Positions 53,620 through 62,632 of a DNA stretch of 64,000 nucleotides are shown in pieces. Within the stretch, counting starts at the first letter, position 1. Every line of letters starts with the position of its first letter. The position numbers were made by a program, and so were the translations under genes. This DNA comes from Massilia rhizosphaerae (GTDB lineage Bacteria > Pseudomonadota > Gammaproteobacteria > Burkholderiales > Burkholderiaceae_D). The DNA lies in contig NZ_JADKYX010000021.1 in assembly GCF_016093545.1 (NCBI RefSeq), forward strand, positions 81,381-145,380. The letters run 5' to 3'. Below the pieces are notes generated by a model that had not been told where the DNA came from, did no database searches, and saw only the letters and a program-made list of their open reading frames with translations.

Positions 53620-55094
53620 AGCTGCCCATCAAACGCGTCGTGGTGGTCGGCGGCGGCACGGCCGGATGGATGACGGCCGCCGCGCTGGCCACCGCCCTGA
53701 AGGGCTGCAGCGTCGAGCTGGTCGAATCGGAGGAGATCGGCATTGTCGGGGTGGGGGAGGCGACCTTTCCTTCGATCCGCAATTTCCACCAAAAGCTCGG
53801 CATCGACGAGGCTGCGTTCCTGCGCGCCACCAACGGCAGCTACAAGCTGGGTATCGAGTTCCGCGACTGGCGCGCGCGCGGCGAAAGCTACTTCCACACC
53901 TTCGGCGATTTCGGCGAGCTGAGCGGCCCGAACGCGGTGTGGGGCCAGTATCACCGGCTGGGCGAGGCCAGCCTTGGCGCCCTGGGCGAGCAGTGCCTGT
54001 CCAGCGTGATGGCCAGCCGGGGCCGCTTCATGGTGCCGCGCGAAGAACACCGCTTCGATTACGCCTACCATTTCGATGCCGCGCTGTACGCCGCCTTCCT
54101 GCGCAAGCTGGCCGAGCAACGCGGCGTGCGGCGCACCGAAGGGCGCATCGTCGACGTGGCGCGGCGCGCCGACGGTGCCATCGACCGGCTCCTGCTTGCC
54201 GATGGGCGCGTGGTGGCCGGCGACCTGTATATCGATTGCTCCGGCTTCGCTTCGCTGCTGCTGGGGCGTGCGCTGGAAGAGCCATTTGTCGACTTCAGCC
54301 ACTGGCTGCCGGTGGACCGGGCCTGGGCCGTTCCAAGCGAGCGGATCGGCACCGAACTGACGCCTTACACGCGCGCCACCGCGCTGGAAGCGGGCTGGGC
54401 GTGGCGGATTCCGCTGCAAGACCGCATCGGCAACGGCCATGTGTTCGCCAGCCGCTACCTGGACGAGGAAAGCGCGCGCGCGCAATTGCTGCAGCAGCTG
54501 GACGGCCCTGCGCTGGCCGAACCGCGCTTGCTGCGCTTTCAGACCGGCCATCGCGCGCGTGCCTGGGTGCACAACGTGGTCGCGCTGGGCTTGTCGGGGG
54601 GCTTCCTGGAGCCGCTCGAGTCCACCAGCATCTTCCTGATCCAGTGCGGCTTGGGCAAGCTGATCGATTTGCTGCTGTCGGGCGCGCCGCTCAGCGAGCC
54701 GGTGGTGGCCGACTATAACGGCTTGAACGCCCGCCAGTTCGCACGCGTGCGCGATTTCATCATCCTGCACTACTGCCTGAGCGCGCGCCGCGACAGCGCC
54801 CTGTGGCGCGCCATGACGACCATGGAGCTGCCCGATACCCTGGCCTTCAAGATCCACGCCTGGCGCAAGGCGGGCGCGCTGCACCAGTACGACCTGGAGG
54901 GCTTCGATGCGACCAGCTGGCTGGCGATCCATGCCGGGATGGGGCACTGGCCCGAGCACACCGATCCCTCGCTGGGCGACATGACGCGCGCCGAGGCCTT
55001 GGAGGGGCTGCAATGGCGCCGCGAACGCATCCTCGAAGCCGTGGCGGCCATGCCCACGCATGGCGCTTTCCTGCGCGGCATGCTGGGACGCTGA
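53616..55094 (+). CDS. Flavin-dependent (tryptophan-type) halogenase, copy 2
   Basis: Paralogue of 492 aa: VGGGTAGWMTAAALA at the start, Lys77 in GSYKLGIEF, WAWRIP in the middle and EPLESTSI after it, so all expected active-site elements are present. It diverges from copy 1 mainly between residues 90 and 200, the part that shapes the substrate pocket. ATG 53616 overlaps the upstream stop (ATGA), so the pair are coupled and may work together or as a heterodimer (inference). Confidence 0.9.
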   Translation: MKLPIKRVVVVGGGTAGWMTAAALATALKGCSVELVESEEIGIVGVGEATFPSIRNFHQKLGIDEAAFLRATNGSYKLGIEFRDWRARGESYFHTFGDFGELSGPNAVWGQYHRLGEASLGALGEQCLSSVMASRGRFMVPREEHRFDYAYHFDAALYAAFLRKLAEQRGVRRTEGRIVDVARRADGAIDRLLLADGRVVAGDLYIDCSGFASLLLGRALEEPFVDFSHWLPVDRAWAVPSERIGTELTPYTRATALEAGWAWRIPLQDRIGNGHVFASRYLDEESARAQLLQQLDGPALAEPRLLRFQTGHRARAWVHNVVALGLSGGFLEPLESTSIFLIQCGLGKLIDLLLSGAPLSEPVVADYNGLNARQFARVRDFIILHYCLSARRDSALWRAMTTMELPDTLAFKIHAWRKAGALHQYDLEGFDATSWLAIHAGMGHWPEHTDPSLGDMTRAEALEGLQWRRERILEAVAAMPTHGAFLRGMLGR

Positions 55095-55184
55095 GTGTCC
55101 TGCTGTGCGCTCCTCGACGGCCGGCGCGAGGCGCCGCCAGCGGTTTGAGGAGTCATTTGGAAACGACGACACACAGGAGTGATT

Positions 55185-56792
55185 TTGAAACGACGAAAAC
55201 TACTGAAGCATTTGGGAGCGGCGATTCCAGCCGTCGCCCTATCGCCTTATGCGCGCGCCGCCGACGCGCTTACGCACACTGGCACGGGGACGATCGCGGT
55301 TGGCCCGTTCGCGCCCACCTGGGATTCGCTGGAGAAATACCAGACGCCGGACTGGTTCCGCAACGCCAAGTTCGGCATCTGGGCCCACTGGGGCCCGCAG
55401 TGCGAACCGGAACATGGCGACTGGTATGCGCGTGGCATGTACGAGGAAGGCAGCGATCTCTATCGCTACCACGTGCAGAAGTACGGCCACCCGTCCAGGT
55501 TTGGCTTCAAGGATGTGATCCACCAGTGGAAGGGGGAGCGCTGGGATCCGGACGCGCTGCTGGCCCTTTACAAGAAGGCCGGGGCAAAATATTTCATGGC
55601 GCTGGCCAACCATCATGACAACCTCGACCTGTACAACAGCCGCTATCAGCCCGAGTGGAATTCCACCAAGGTTGGTCCGGGCAAGGACTTGATCGGCGGC
55701 TGGAGCCGCGCGGCGCGCGCCAACGGCATGCGTTTCGGCGTGAGCGTGCATGCGGCGCGTACCTGGACCTGGTTCGAGGATGCACAGGGCGCCGACAAGA
55801 GCGGTCCCTACGCCGGCATCGCCTATGACGGCAAGTTGACCCGCGCCGACGGCAAGGGCACGTGGTGGGAAGGGATGGATCCGCAGGCGCTGTACGCGCA
55901 AAACCATGTTCGGGGCGTCGCCATTCCGGACCAGGCATACTGCGAGAAATTCTTCAACCGTACGCGCGACCTGATCGACAACTATGATCCGGACATCGTG
56001 TATTACGACGATGCCGTGCTGCCCTTGTTCCCGTTTAGCGACGCCGGCTTGCGCCTGACGGCACACATGTATAACCGCAGCATCGCCAAGAAGGGCCGGA
56101 ACGAGGCCGTGGTCAACGGCAAAATCCTCAATGAACAGCAGCGCCGCAGCATGGTGTGGGACATCGAGCGCGGCCAGAGCCACCAGATCGAGCCGCTGCC
56201 ATGGCAGACCTGCACCTGCATCGGCAACTGGCATTACGACCGGCCGCTGTACGAGCGCAAGGGCTACAAGAGCGCGCAGACGGTGGTGCATACGCTGATC
56301 GACGTGGTCAGCAAGAACGGCAACCTGCTGCTGAGCGTGCCGGTGCGCGGCAACGGCACCATCGACGAGCAGGAGCGCGCCATCGTCGAGGAAATCGGGC
56401 GCTGGATGGCGGTCAACGGCGAGGCCATCTACGACACCCGCCCCTGGGCCATGTACGGCGAAGGGCCGGTGGCGCAGGAGGCGACCACGTCGAATGCGGG
56501 CGCCAGCTTCAACGAGGGTAAGAGCAAGCCGTTCTCGGCGGCCGACGTGCGCTTCACCGCCAAGGGCAGGACCGTGTTCGCCTTCATCATGGGCTGGCCG
56601 GCATCGGGCAAGGTGTCGATCGAGGCCATGGGTAGCGCCAGTGCGCACCTGGCCGGGCGCATCCGGCGGGTCGAGCTGCTCGGCGCCAACGGTGCGCTGG
56701 CGTTCGAACAAACCGCACAGGGCTTGCAGGTCACACTGCCGGCCAATATGCCCGCTCTGGCTTACGCCAGTGCCTTGAAAATTTTGGCCTGA
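55185..56792 (+). CDS. GH29 alpha-L-fucosidase, copy 1
   Basis: Retaining exo-fucosidase of 535 aa. The N-terminus KRRKLLKHLGAAIPAVALS with ARA-ADA cleavage is a Tat-type signal, so it is probably periplasmic. Opening GH29 block WFRNAKFGIWAHWGPQCEPE, then ALYKKAGAKYFMALANHHDN; the nucleophile Asp is expected in DPDIVYYDDAVLPLF. A C-terminal beta domain follows. TTG 55185 is taken as start because AGGAG is five bases upstream. Compared with copy 2, 18 residues after QNH are missing. Fucose caps xyloglucan side chains, which fits the locus. Confidence 0.88.
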   Translation: MKRRKLLKHLGAAIPAVALSPYARAADALTHTGTGTIAVGPFAPTWDSLEKYQTPDWFRNAKFGIWAHWGPQCEPEHGDWYARGMYEEGSDLYRYHVQKYGHPSRFGFKDVIHQWKGERWDPDALLALYKKAGAKYFMALANHHDNLDLYNSRYQPEWNSTKVGPGKDLIGGWSRAARANGMRFGVSVHAARTWTWFEDAQGADKSGPYAGIAYDGKLTRADGKGTWWEGMDPQALYAQNHVRGVAIPDQAYCEKFFNRTRDLIDNYDPDIVYYDDAVLPLFPFSDAGLRLTAHMYNRSIAKKGRNEAVVNGKILNEQQRRSMVWDIERGQSHQIEPLPWQTCTCIGNWHYDRPLYERKGYKSAQTVVHTLIDVVSKNGNLLLSVPVRGNGTIDEQERAIVEEIGRWMAVNGEAIYDTRPWAMYGEGPVAQEATTSNAGASFNEGKSKPFSAADVRFTAKGRTVFAFIMGWPASGKVSIEAMGSASAHLAGRIRRVELLGANGALAFEQTAQGLQVTLPANMPALAYASALKILA

Positions 56793-56823
56793 TTTTGAAG
56801 TGGCGACACACACAGGAGTGGTT

Positions 56824-58482
56824 TTGAAACGACGACAATTACTGAAGCATTTGGGAGCGGCGATTCCAGCCGTCGCCCTATCGCCTTATGCGCGCGCCGC
56901 CGACGCGCTTACGCAAACTGGCACGGGGACGATCGCGGCCGGCCCGTTCGCGCCCACCTGGGATTCGCTGGAGAAATACCAGACGCCGGACTGGTTCCGC
57001 AACGCCAAGTTCGGCATCTGGGCCCACTGGGGCCCGCAGTGCGAACCGGAACATGGCGACTGGTATGCGCGTGGCATGTACGAGGAAGGCAGCGATCACT
57101 ATCGCTACCATGTGCAGAAGTACGGCCACCCGTCCAGGTTCGGCTTCAAGGATGTGATCCACCAGTGGAAGGCGGAGCGATGGGATCCGGACGCGCTGCT
57201 GGCCCTTTACAAGAAGGCCGGGGCAAAATATTTCATGGCGCTGGCCAACCATCATGACAACCTCGACCTGTACAACAGCCGCTACCAGCCGGAATGGAAT
57301 TCCACCAGGGTCGGTCCGGGCAAGGACTTGATCGCCGGCTGGAGGCGCGCCGCGCGCGCCAACGGCATGCGTTTCGGCGTGAGCGTGCACGCGGCGCACG
57401 CCTGGACCTGGTACGAGACGGCGCAGGGCGCCGACAAGAGCGGCCCCTACGCCGGCATCCCCTACGATGGCAAGCTGACCACGGGCGACGGCAAGGGGAC
57501 CTGGTGGGAAGGTCTCGATCCACAAGCGCTGTACGCGCAAAATCATCCCCTGAGCAAGAGCGGCGCCGATGGCGGCGTGTGGCAGGAGCAGTGGCACTGG
57601 GGCGGCGGCGCCGCCATTCCAGACAAGGCCTATTGCGACAAATTCTTCAACCGCACGCGCGACCTGATCGACAACTATGATCCGGACATGGTGTATTTCG
57701 ACGACACCGTGCTGCCCTTGTTCCCGTTTAGCGACGTCGGCATGCGCCTGACGGCGCACATGTACAACCGCAGCATCGCGAAGAAGGGCCGGAACGAGGC
57801 CGTGGTCAACGGCAAGATCCTCAATGAACAGCAGCGCCGCAGCATGGTGTGGGACATCGAGCGCGGCCAGAGTCACCAGATCGAGCCCTTGCCATGGCAA
57901 ACCTGCACCTGCATCGGCAACTGGCACTACGACCGGTCGCTGTACGAGCGCAAGGCCTATAAGAGCGCGCAGACGGTGGTGCGTACGCTGATCGACGTGG
58001 TGAGCAAGAACGGCAACCTGCTGCTGAGCGTGCCGGTGCGCGGCAATGGCAGCATCGACGAACAGGAGCGCGCCATTGTCGAGGAAATCGGACGCTGGAT
58101 GGCGATCAACGGCGAGGCCATCTACGACACCCGGCCCTGGGCCGTGTACGGGGAAGGGCCGGTGGCGCAGGAGGCGGCCACGCCGATGTCGGGCGCAGGC
58201 TTCAACGAGGGCAAGGGCAAGCCGTTTTCCGCGGCCGACGTGCGCTTTACTGCCAAGGGCAAGACCGTGTTCGCCTTCGTCATGGGCTGGCCGGAATCGG
58301 GCAAGGTGTTGATCGAGGCCATGGGCCGTGCCAGTGCGCACCTGTCGGGCCGCATCCGGCGGGTCGAGTTGCTCGGCGCCAACGGTACGCTGGCGTTCGA
58401 ACAAACCGCACGGGGCTTACAGGTCACACTGCCGGCCAATATGCCCGCTCTGGCTTACGCCAACGCCTTGAAAATTTCTTGA
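56824..58482 (+). CDS. GH29 alpha-L-fucosidase, copy 2
   Basis: Product of 552 aa, nearly identical to copy 1 over most of its length, including the Tat-type leader and the ribosome site (ACAGGAGTGGTTTTG). Start again TTG. Nucleophile Asp expected in DPDMVYFDDTVLPL. It holds the extra segment PLSKSGADGGVWQEQWHWG that copy 1 lacks and that probably lines the active-site entrance. Tandem duplication is recent on sequence grounds. The 3' end overlaps nothing; the esterase follows after 10 bases. Confidence 0.88.
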   Translation: MKRRQLLKHLGAAIPAVALSPYARAADALTQTGTGTIAAGPFAPTWDSLEKYQTPDWFRNAKFGIWAHWGPQCEPEHGDWYARGMYEEGSDHYRYHVQKYGHPSRFGFKDVIHQWKAERWDPDALLALYKKAGAKYFMALANHHDNLDLYNSRYQPEWNSTRVGPGKDLIAGWRRAARANGMRFGVSVHAAHAWTWYETAQGADKSGPYAGIPYDGKLTTGDGKGTWWEGLDPQALYAQNHPLSKSGADGGVWQEQWHWGGGAAIPDKAYCDKFFNRTRDLIDNYDPDMVYFDDTVLPLFPFSDVGMRLTAHMYNRSIAKKGRNEAVVNGKILNEQQRRSMVWDIERGQSHQIEPLPWQTCTCIGNWHYDRSLYERKAYKSAQTVVRTLIDVVSKNGNLLLSVPVRGNGSIDEQERAIVEEIGRWMAINGEAIYDTRPWAVYGEGPVAQEAATPMSGAGFNEGKGKPFSAADVRFTAKGKTVFAFVMGWPESGKVLIEAMGRASAHLSGRIRRVELLGANGTLAFEQTARGLQVTLPANMPALAYANALKIS

Positions 58483-58492
58483 GGAGAAAGAC

Positions 58493-60421
58493 TTGAACAT
58501 CGCAGCCTTCGTACTTGCCGCATCGCTGACAACACCCGTGCTGGCGCAGCCGGCGGCACCGGCATTTGCCGGCATCTTCGGCGACCATGCCGTGCTGCAG
58601 CGCGGCGAAGCTTTGACCTTGTGGGGTACGGCGGCCCCCGGACTCGGCGTGACGGTGAGCCTTGGCGGCAAGACCGCCGCGGCCAAGGCCGATGCGCAGG
58701 GCCGATGGCGGGTGAGCATGCCGGCCATGTCGGCCGGCGGACCGTACACGCTGTCCGCCAGCGACGCCGGCGGTACCGCGACGCTCAAGGACATCATGAT
58801 CGGCGACGTCTACCTGTGCGGCGGCCAGTCGAACATGGAGTTTCCGTTGCGCCTGTCGACGGGCGCGTGGCCGGCATTTCCCGCCAATCCGGACCTGCGC
58901 TTCGTCAATATTCAACGCATCAGCGAACTTGCCGTCCAGCAGGACTTGAAGCGGCCGGCGGCATGGAACGTGGTGACGCCCAAGAACGTCGGCGAGGCCT
59001 CGGCGGTGTGCTACTACATGGCGCGTACACTGCAGCAGAAGCAGAAGGTGGCGGTCGGCTTCATTGGGTCGAACTGGGGTGGTACCACGATCCAGGGCTG
59101 GATCGGCGAGGAATCGCTGAAAACCCTGCCGGCCTACGCCGAGCGGGTCGAGGCGCTGGCGGTGATGGCGTCCAATCCCTCCAAGGGGATGGCCGACGAA
59201 GCGCGCCGCCACGAGCGATGGTGGGACGCGCATGACCCGCAGGCCAAGGCGCAGCGTGCCTGGAGCTTGCCCGGATTCGACGACGCGGCATGGCCGAGCT
59301 TGTCGCCGAGGGGATCGTGGAAAGATGCCGGCGTCGCCGCGTTGGCGGGCTTCGACGGCGCCGTCTGGTTCCGCACCAGCGTGACGCTGAGCGAGGCGCA
59401 GGCGCGCGCGGCCAGCGCCCTCCAGCTCGGTCCCATCGATACCTACGACAGCACCTGGGTCAACGGCGTGCGCGTGGGCGGCGGCACTATTGCGTGGATG
59501 TCGCGCGACTATGCCGTTCCCGCGGGCGTTTTCAAACCGGGCCGCAACGTGATCGCCGTCCATGTTCTTGGGGGCGGCGGGCTGACCGGGCTGCCGGAAC
59601 AGCGCGGCATCAAGACCGGCGACGGGCAGTTCATTGCCCTGTCCGCGCCGTGGAAATACCAGCTGGGCATGCGCGCCAAGGGCCTGGTTATCCCGGCCGC
59701 GCCGTGGGAAGTGCCGATCAGCCTGTCGACGCTCTACAACGCGATGATCGCGCCGCTGGCCGGCTACAAGTTCAAACTGGCGGCCTGGTACCAGGGTGAG
59801 GCCAACACCGACGCCGCAAGTGAATACGAGACCTTGCTGCCGCTGCTGATCGCCGATTGGCGCAAGACCTTGGGCCAGCCGGAATTGCCCTTCCTCGTCG
59901 TCCAGTTATCCTCGTTCGGTTCGATCGCGACCAAGCCCGGGCCATCGAACTGGGCGCAGTTGCGCGAAGCCCAGGCCAGGACGGTGCGCAACGACCCGCA
60001 TGCCGCGCTGATCGTGACGATCGACGTGGGCGACCGCACCGACATTCATCCCGCGCAGAAAGCCGTGGTCGGCGAGCGCCTGGCCCGCGCGGCGCGCGCG
60101 CTGGCCTACGGTGAAGCGATCGCGCCTGGCGGCCCGGAAGCGGTCGGCGTGAAGCGGGAAGGGGAGGACCTGGTGGTCACCTTCAAGAACACCGGCGGGG
60201 GCTTGCGCACCTATAGCTCTGGCCAGGCGATCGGATTCGAAGCCTGTGCCGGCGCCGTGTGCCGCTTCGTGCTGGCGGTGGCGCAAGGCGACACGGTGAC
60301 GCTGAAGGGCGCCAACCAGCCAGGCACCACGCATGTGCGCTATGCCTGGGCCGATGCGCCGTATGTGAATCTGTACAGCGCCGACGACTTGCCTGCTGCG
60401 CCGTTCGATATGGCGCTGTAA
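58493..60421 (+). CDS. SASA-domain acetylesterase (CE20-like)
   Basis: Secreted SGNH-fold esterase of 642 aa, annotated in relatives as sialate O-acetylesterase. Signal peptide (about 1-18, VLAQP). The Ser nucleophile is Ser113 in LCGGQSNMEF. QGEANTDAASEYETLLP lies in the middle and TDIHPAQK near the end gives the Asp-His pair. An inserted beta-sandwich (about 240-360; VWFRTSVTLSEAQ) is like that of the CE20 esterase of Xanthomonas, which deacetylates xyloglucan oligosaccharides. TTG start with GAGGAG six to eight bases upstream. Substrate by analogy only. Confidence 0.85.
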   Translation: MNIAAFVLAASLTTPVLAQPAAPAFAGIFGDHAVLQRGEALTLWGTAAPGLGVTVSLGGKTAAAKADAQGRWRVSMPAMSAGGPYTLSASDAGGTATLKDIMIGDVYLCGGQSNMEFPLRLSTGAWPAFPANPDLRFVNIQRISELAVQQDLKRPAAWNVVTPKNVGEASAVCYYMARTLQQKQKVAVGFIGSNWGGTTIQGWIGEESLKTLPAYAERVEALAVMASNPSKGMADEARRHERWWDAHDPQAKAQRAWSLPGFDDAAWPSLSPRGSWKDAGVAALAGFDGAVWFRTSVTLSEAQARAASALQLGPIDTYDSTWVNGVRVGGGTIAWMSRDYAVPAGVFKPGRNVIAVHVLGGGGLTGLPEQRGIKTGDGQFIALSAPWKYQLGMRAKGLVIPAAPWEVPISLSTLYNAMIAPLAGYKFKLAAWYQGEANTDAASEYETLLPLLIADWRKTLGQPELPFLVVQLSSFGSIATKPGPSNWAQLREAQARTVRNDPHAALIVTIDVGDRTDIHPAQKAVVGERLARAARALAYGEAIAPGGPEAVGVKREGEDLVVTFKNTGGGLRTYSSGQAIGFEACAGAVCRFVLAVAQGDTVTLKGANQPGTTHVRYAWADAPYVNLYSADDLPAAPFDMAL

Positions 60422-60472
60422 GCATGCAGACGCCGGCCTATTGCGTCACTCATTGAGCTTTCCCTTGGGCTG

Positions 60473-60790
60473 TTGGCCATGTACTGCCTGCTCCAACCCG
60501 CCGTTGCGGAAACGGTCAAGGTGGACGATGTCCGATCCTTGCAGGCGGCCTTGGACAAAGCCCGGGTGAACAAGCGCATTACCCGCATCGAGCTGGCAGC
60601 GGGCACGTATGCCTTGCGCGCGCCCATTGTCGTCGATGAGAGGCTGTCCTGCACGGCAGCGACACCGTTCGTACTGGCGGGCGCCACAGGCGCGCGTCCG
60701 GTGCTGATCGGTGCCGAAAACCTGGCCAGCCTACACTGGGAGGCCTGGAACGGCGGCATCTGGGGTGCCGCCACGGTGGCGGCGAGATAC
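60473..60790 (+). pseudogene. Truncated beta-helix (polysaccharide lyase/hydrolase-like) gene
   Basis: After a hydrophobic leader ending PAVAE it reads VDDVRSLQAALDKARVNK, IELAAGTYALRAPIVVDERL and LVAGATGAR-like FVLAGATGARPVLIGAENL: the first coils of a right-handed beta-helix protein. It stops after about 105 residues where unrelated sequence begins. Last of the plus-strand operon. Confidence 0.65.
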
Positions 60791-60824
60791 TCGGGCGGCT
60801 CCTGCAGCGCCCGCAGCGCTTCCT

Positions 60825-60990
60825 CGCGCGGCGGTTGACGACGCGCGCTTTCAAAAAATGATCGATCTGGAGCACGGCGGCATGAGCGAGGTACGGTCGT
60901 CTTCGACATGCGGCTTGAACGGCGAGCACAGGCCGGACTGGCGGCCGCTGAGGTACATGGCCAGGCGCTTCGGCCGCGAGCTCCTCTGTC
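60825..60990 (+). pseudogene. Fragment of a GH127-type (DUF1680) gene
   Basis: Reads DDARFQKMIDLEHGGMSEV, then GEHRP and RYMARRFGREL. EHGGMxEV is the signature of GH127 beta-L-arabinofuranosidases, followed in intact enzymes by TGxxRYLxxARRF. Only some 50 codons remain and the middle is scrambled. Indicates that arabinose-releasing genes were once here. Confidence 0.55.
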
Positions 60991-61001
60991 TTCCAGCGTG
61001 T

Positions 61002-62612
61002 CTACAATGTCAGCGCCTCTACGCGCCCCGTGACCTCGCGGTCCGGCATGCCGCGCACATCCTTGGCGGAGAACTGGCTGACCCCGCGCAGTGCGAACAG
61101 CGCCGCTCCGCCTTGCCCGCGCTGCAGATTGACGGCATGGAAGCTGGCATCGCTGACATCGTCCAGCACGACCGCGGTTCGCCCCTCGGGCTGGACGTAG
61201 CCGACTTTGACGTGATGAACCTCGATTGCCTTCACGTGACGCAGGTAAAACGCATACGCCGGCGCCTTGCCGAACATGCCCGGCTCCGGATACCCATCGG
61301 GAAGTTCGGGCGGCACTAGCGCGCTCCAGGCCGCATCCCCGCCGCCCTGCGTTTCTATCTGCACATTGCTGATGCGAACGTCCTCGATCGGATGCCCCGA
61401 CAGCCCGGCTATCGTGCTGGCGTGATTGCGGTACGCACCGGAGACGACAATATTGCTGATATTGATGCGCTTGATGGTGCCCACCGCCGGCTTATTCGGT
61501 CCGCGCAGGCGCGCGCCCAAGCGTATGAAGATCGGATCGTTCACCACATTGCGCATCGTGATGTTGGAAATCGTCACGTCCTCGATGTGCGCACCGTCCA
61601 CGCTTTCGATCGCCAGGCCGCGGCAGGTGTCGAAAATGCAGTTCGTGATGGTGATGTTCTTGAAGTCGCCATTCGATTCGGTGCCCAGCTTGATGCGGCC
61701 GTACAGTCCCGAGCGGTACTCCGGCGTACTGCGCTTGAATGTGCCATCGAGCAGGCTGCCCTCGTCGAAATTTCCCGACACCATGCAATCGGAGATCGTG
61801 ATGTTCTCGCAATGCTGGATGCGGCCCAGGCCGTAGCTGGCCTTGAGGCAAATCGCATCGTCCCAGGGCGTATTCAGGCTGCAATGCGTCACGTGCACAT
61901 TGCTGCACGCGTCGATATCCATGCCGTCGCGGTTGGTGTCGATGGTCAAGTGGTCGATCAGCATATTCGAGCAACCGGTCGCCAGGATGCCGAAATGGCC
62001 GCCATGCAGGATCGAGAAATCGCGCAAGGTCACGTTACGGCACTCGCGCAGCGCGATCGCCTTGTCGCCTTCGCCGGGCTGGTCCGGCTTGTCGGTGTAG
62101 TTGCCGGTGGTCTTGTCGTGGCCGCTATTCAGGCCTTTGCCATGGATTAAGCCGCCGCCCACGATGGCCACGTGGTCTAGGCCGATACCCCAGATCAGGC
62201 TGTTTTGCCAGTGGCTGTGGCCATAGTCTTGATAGTTGCCGCCGGCCTCGTTCGGCTCGGGCAGATCGTAGCGCGCCACGCTCGGGTCCACCGCTTCGAT
62301 CACCGCGCCCGCTTCCAGGTAGAGCGTGATGTTGCTCTTGAGTCGGATCGACGCCGACAGGTAGCGCCCCGGCGGAACGTACACGGTGCCCCCGCCCGCG
62401 GTTGCGGCAGCAGCGATGGCCGCATTGAGTGCCGGCGAGTCGAGCGTGCGGCCATCGCCCTTGGCGCCGAAGCGCTTGACGTCGAACAGCGAGCTCGTTG
62501 GGATGGGCGGCGCCGCCAGCGCGCAGGCCGGCAGCGCGGCAGCGAGCGCAACGGCCCTAGCCAGAAAATGTCTGCGTGTAGGTAGCAATGTAACTTTCTT
62601 GAATGTGCCCAT
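61002..62612 (-). CDS. GH28 polygalacturonase-family glycosidase
   Basis: Right-handed beta-helix hydrolase of 536 aa, acting on galacturonan or rhamnogalacturonan. Tat signal TRRHFLARAV (about 12-21) with cleavage near ALAAP. Then FDVKRFGAKGDGRTLDSPAL, the usual GH28 opening. Catalytic Asps: TNRDGMDID (229, 232) and WDDAICLK (251, 252); GHFGIL (205-210) stands at the GHG site and GRIKLG (305-310) is the RIK motif. Not an operon partner of the plus-strand genes. A GH27 remnant lies upstream. Confidence 0.9.
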   Translation of the reverse strand: MGTFKKVTLLPTRRHFLARAVALAAALPACALAAPPIPTSSLFDVKRFGAKGDGRTLDSPALNAAIAAAATAGGGTVYVPPGRYLSASIRLKSNITLYLEAGAVIEAVDPSVARYDLPEPNEAGGNYQDYGHSHWQNSLIWGIGLDHVAIVGGGLIHGKGLNSGHDKTTGNYTDKPDQPGEGDKAIALRECRNVTLRDFSILHGGHFGILATGCSNMLIDHLTIDTNRDGMDIDACSNVHVTHCSLNTPWDDAICLKASYGLGRIQHCENITISDCMVSGNFDEGSLLDGTFKRSTPEYRSGLYGRIKLGTESNGDFKNITITNCIFDTCRGLAIESVDGAHIEDVTISNITMRNVVNDPIFIRLGARLRGPNKPAVGTIKRINISNIVVSGAYRNHASTIAGLSGHPIEDVRISNVQIETQGGGDAAWSALVPPELPDGYPEPGMFGKAPAYAFYLRHVKAIEVHHVKVGYVQPEGRTAVVLDDVSDASFHAVNLQRGQGGAALFALRGVSQFSAKDVRGMPDREVTGRVEALTL

Positions 62613-62632
62613 TGGATAGGGCCGCTTTCTCG

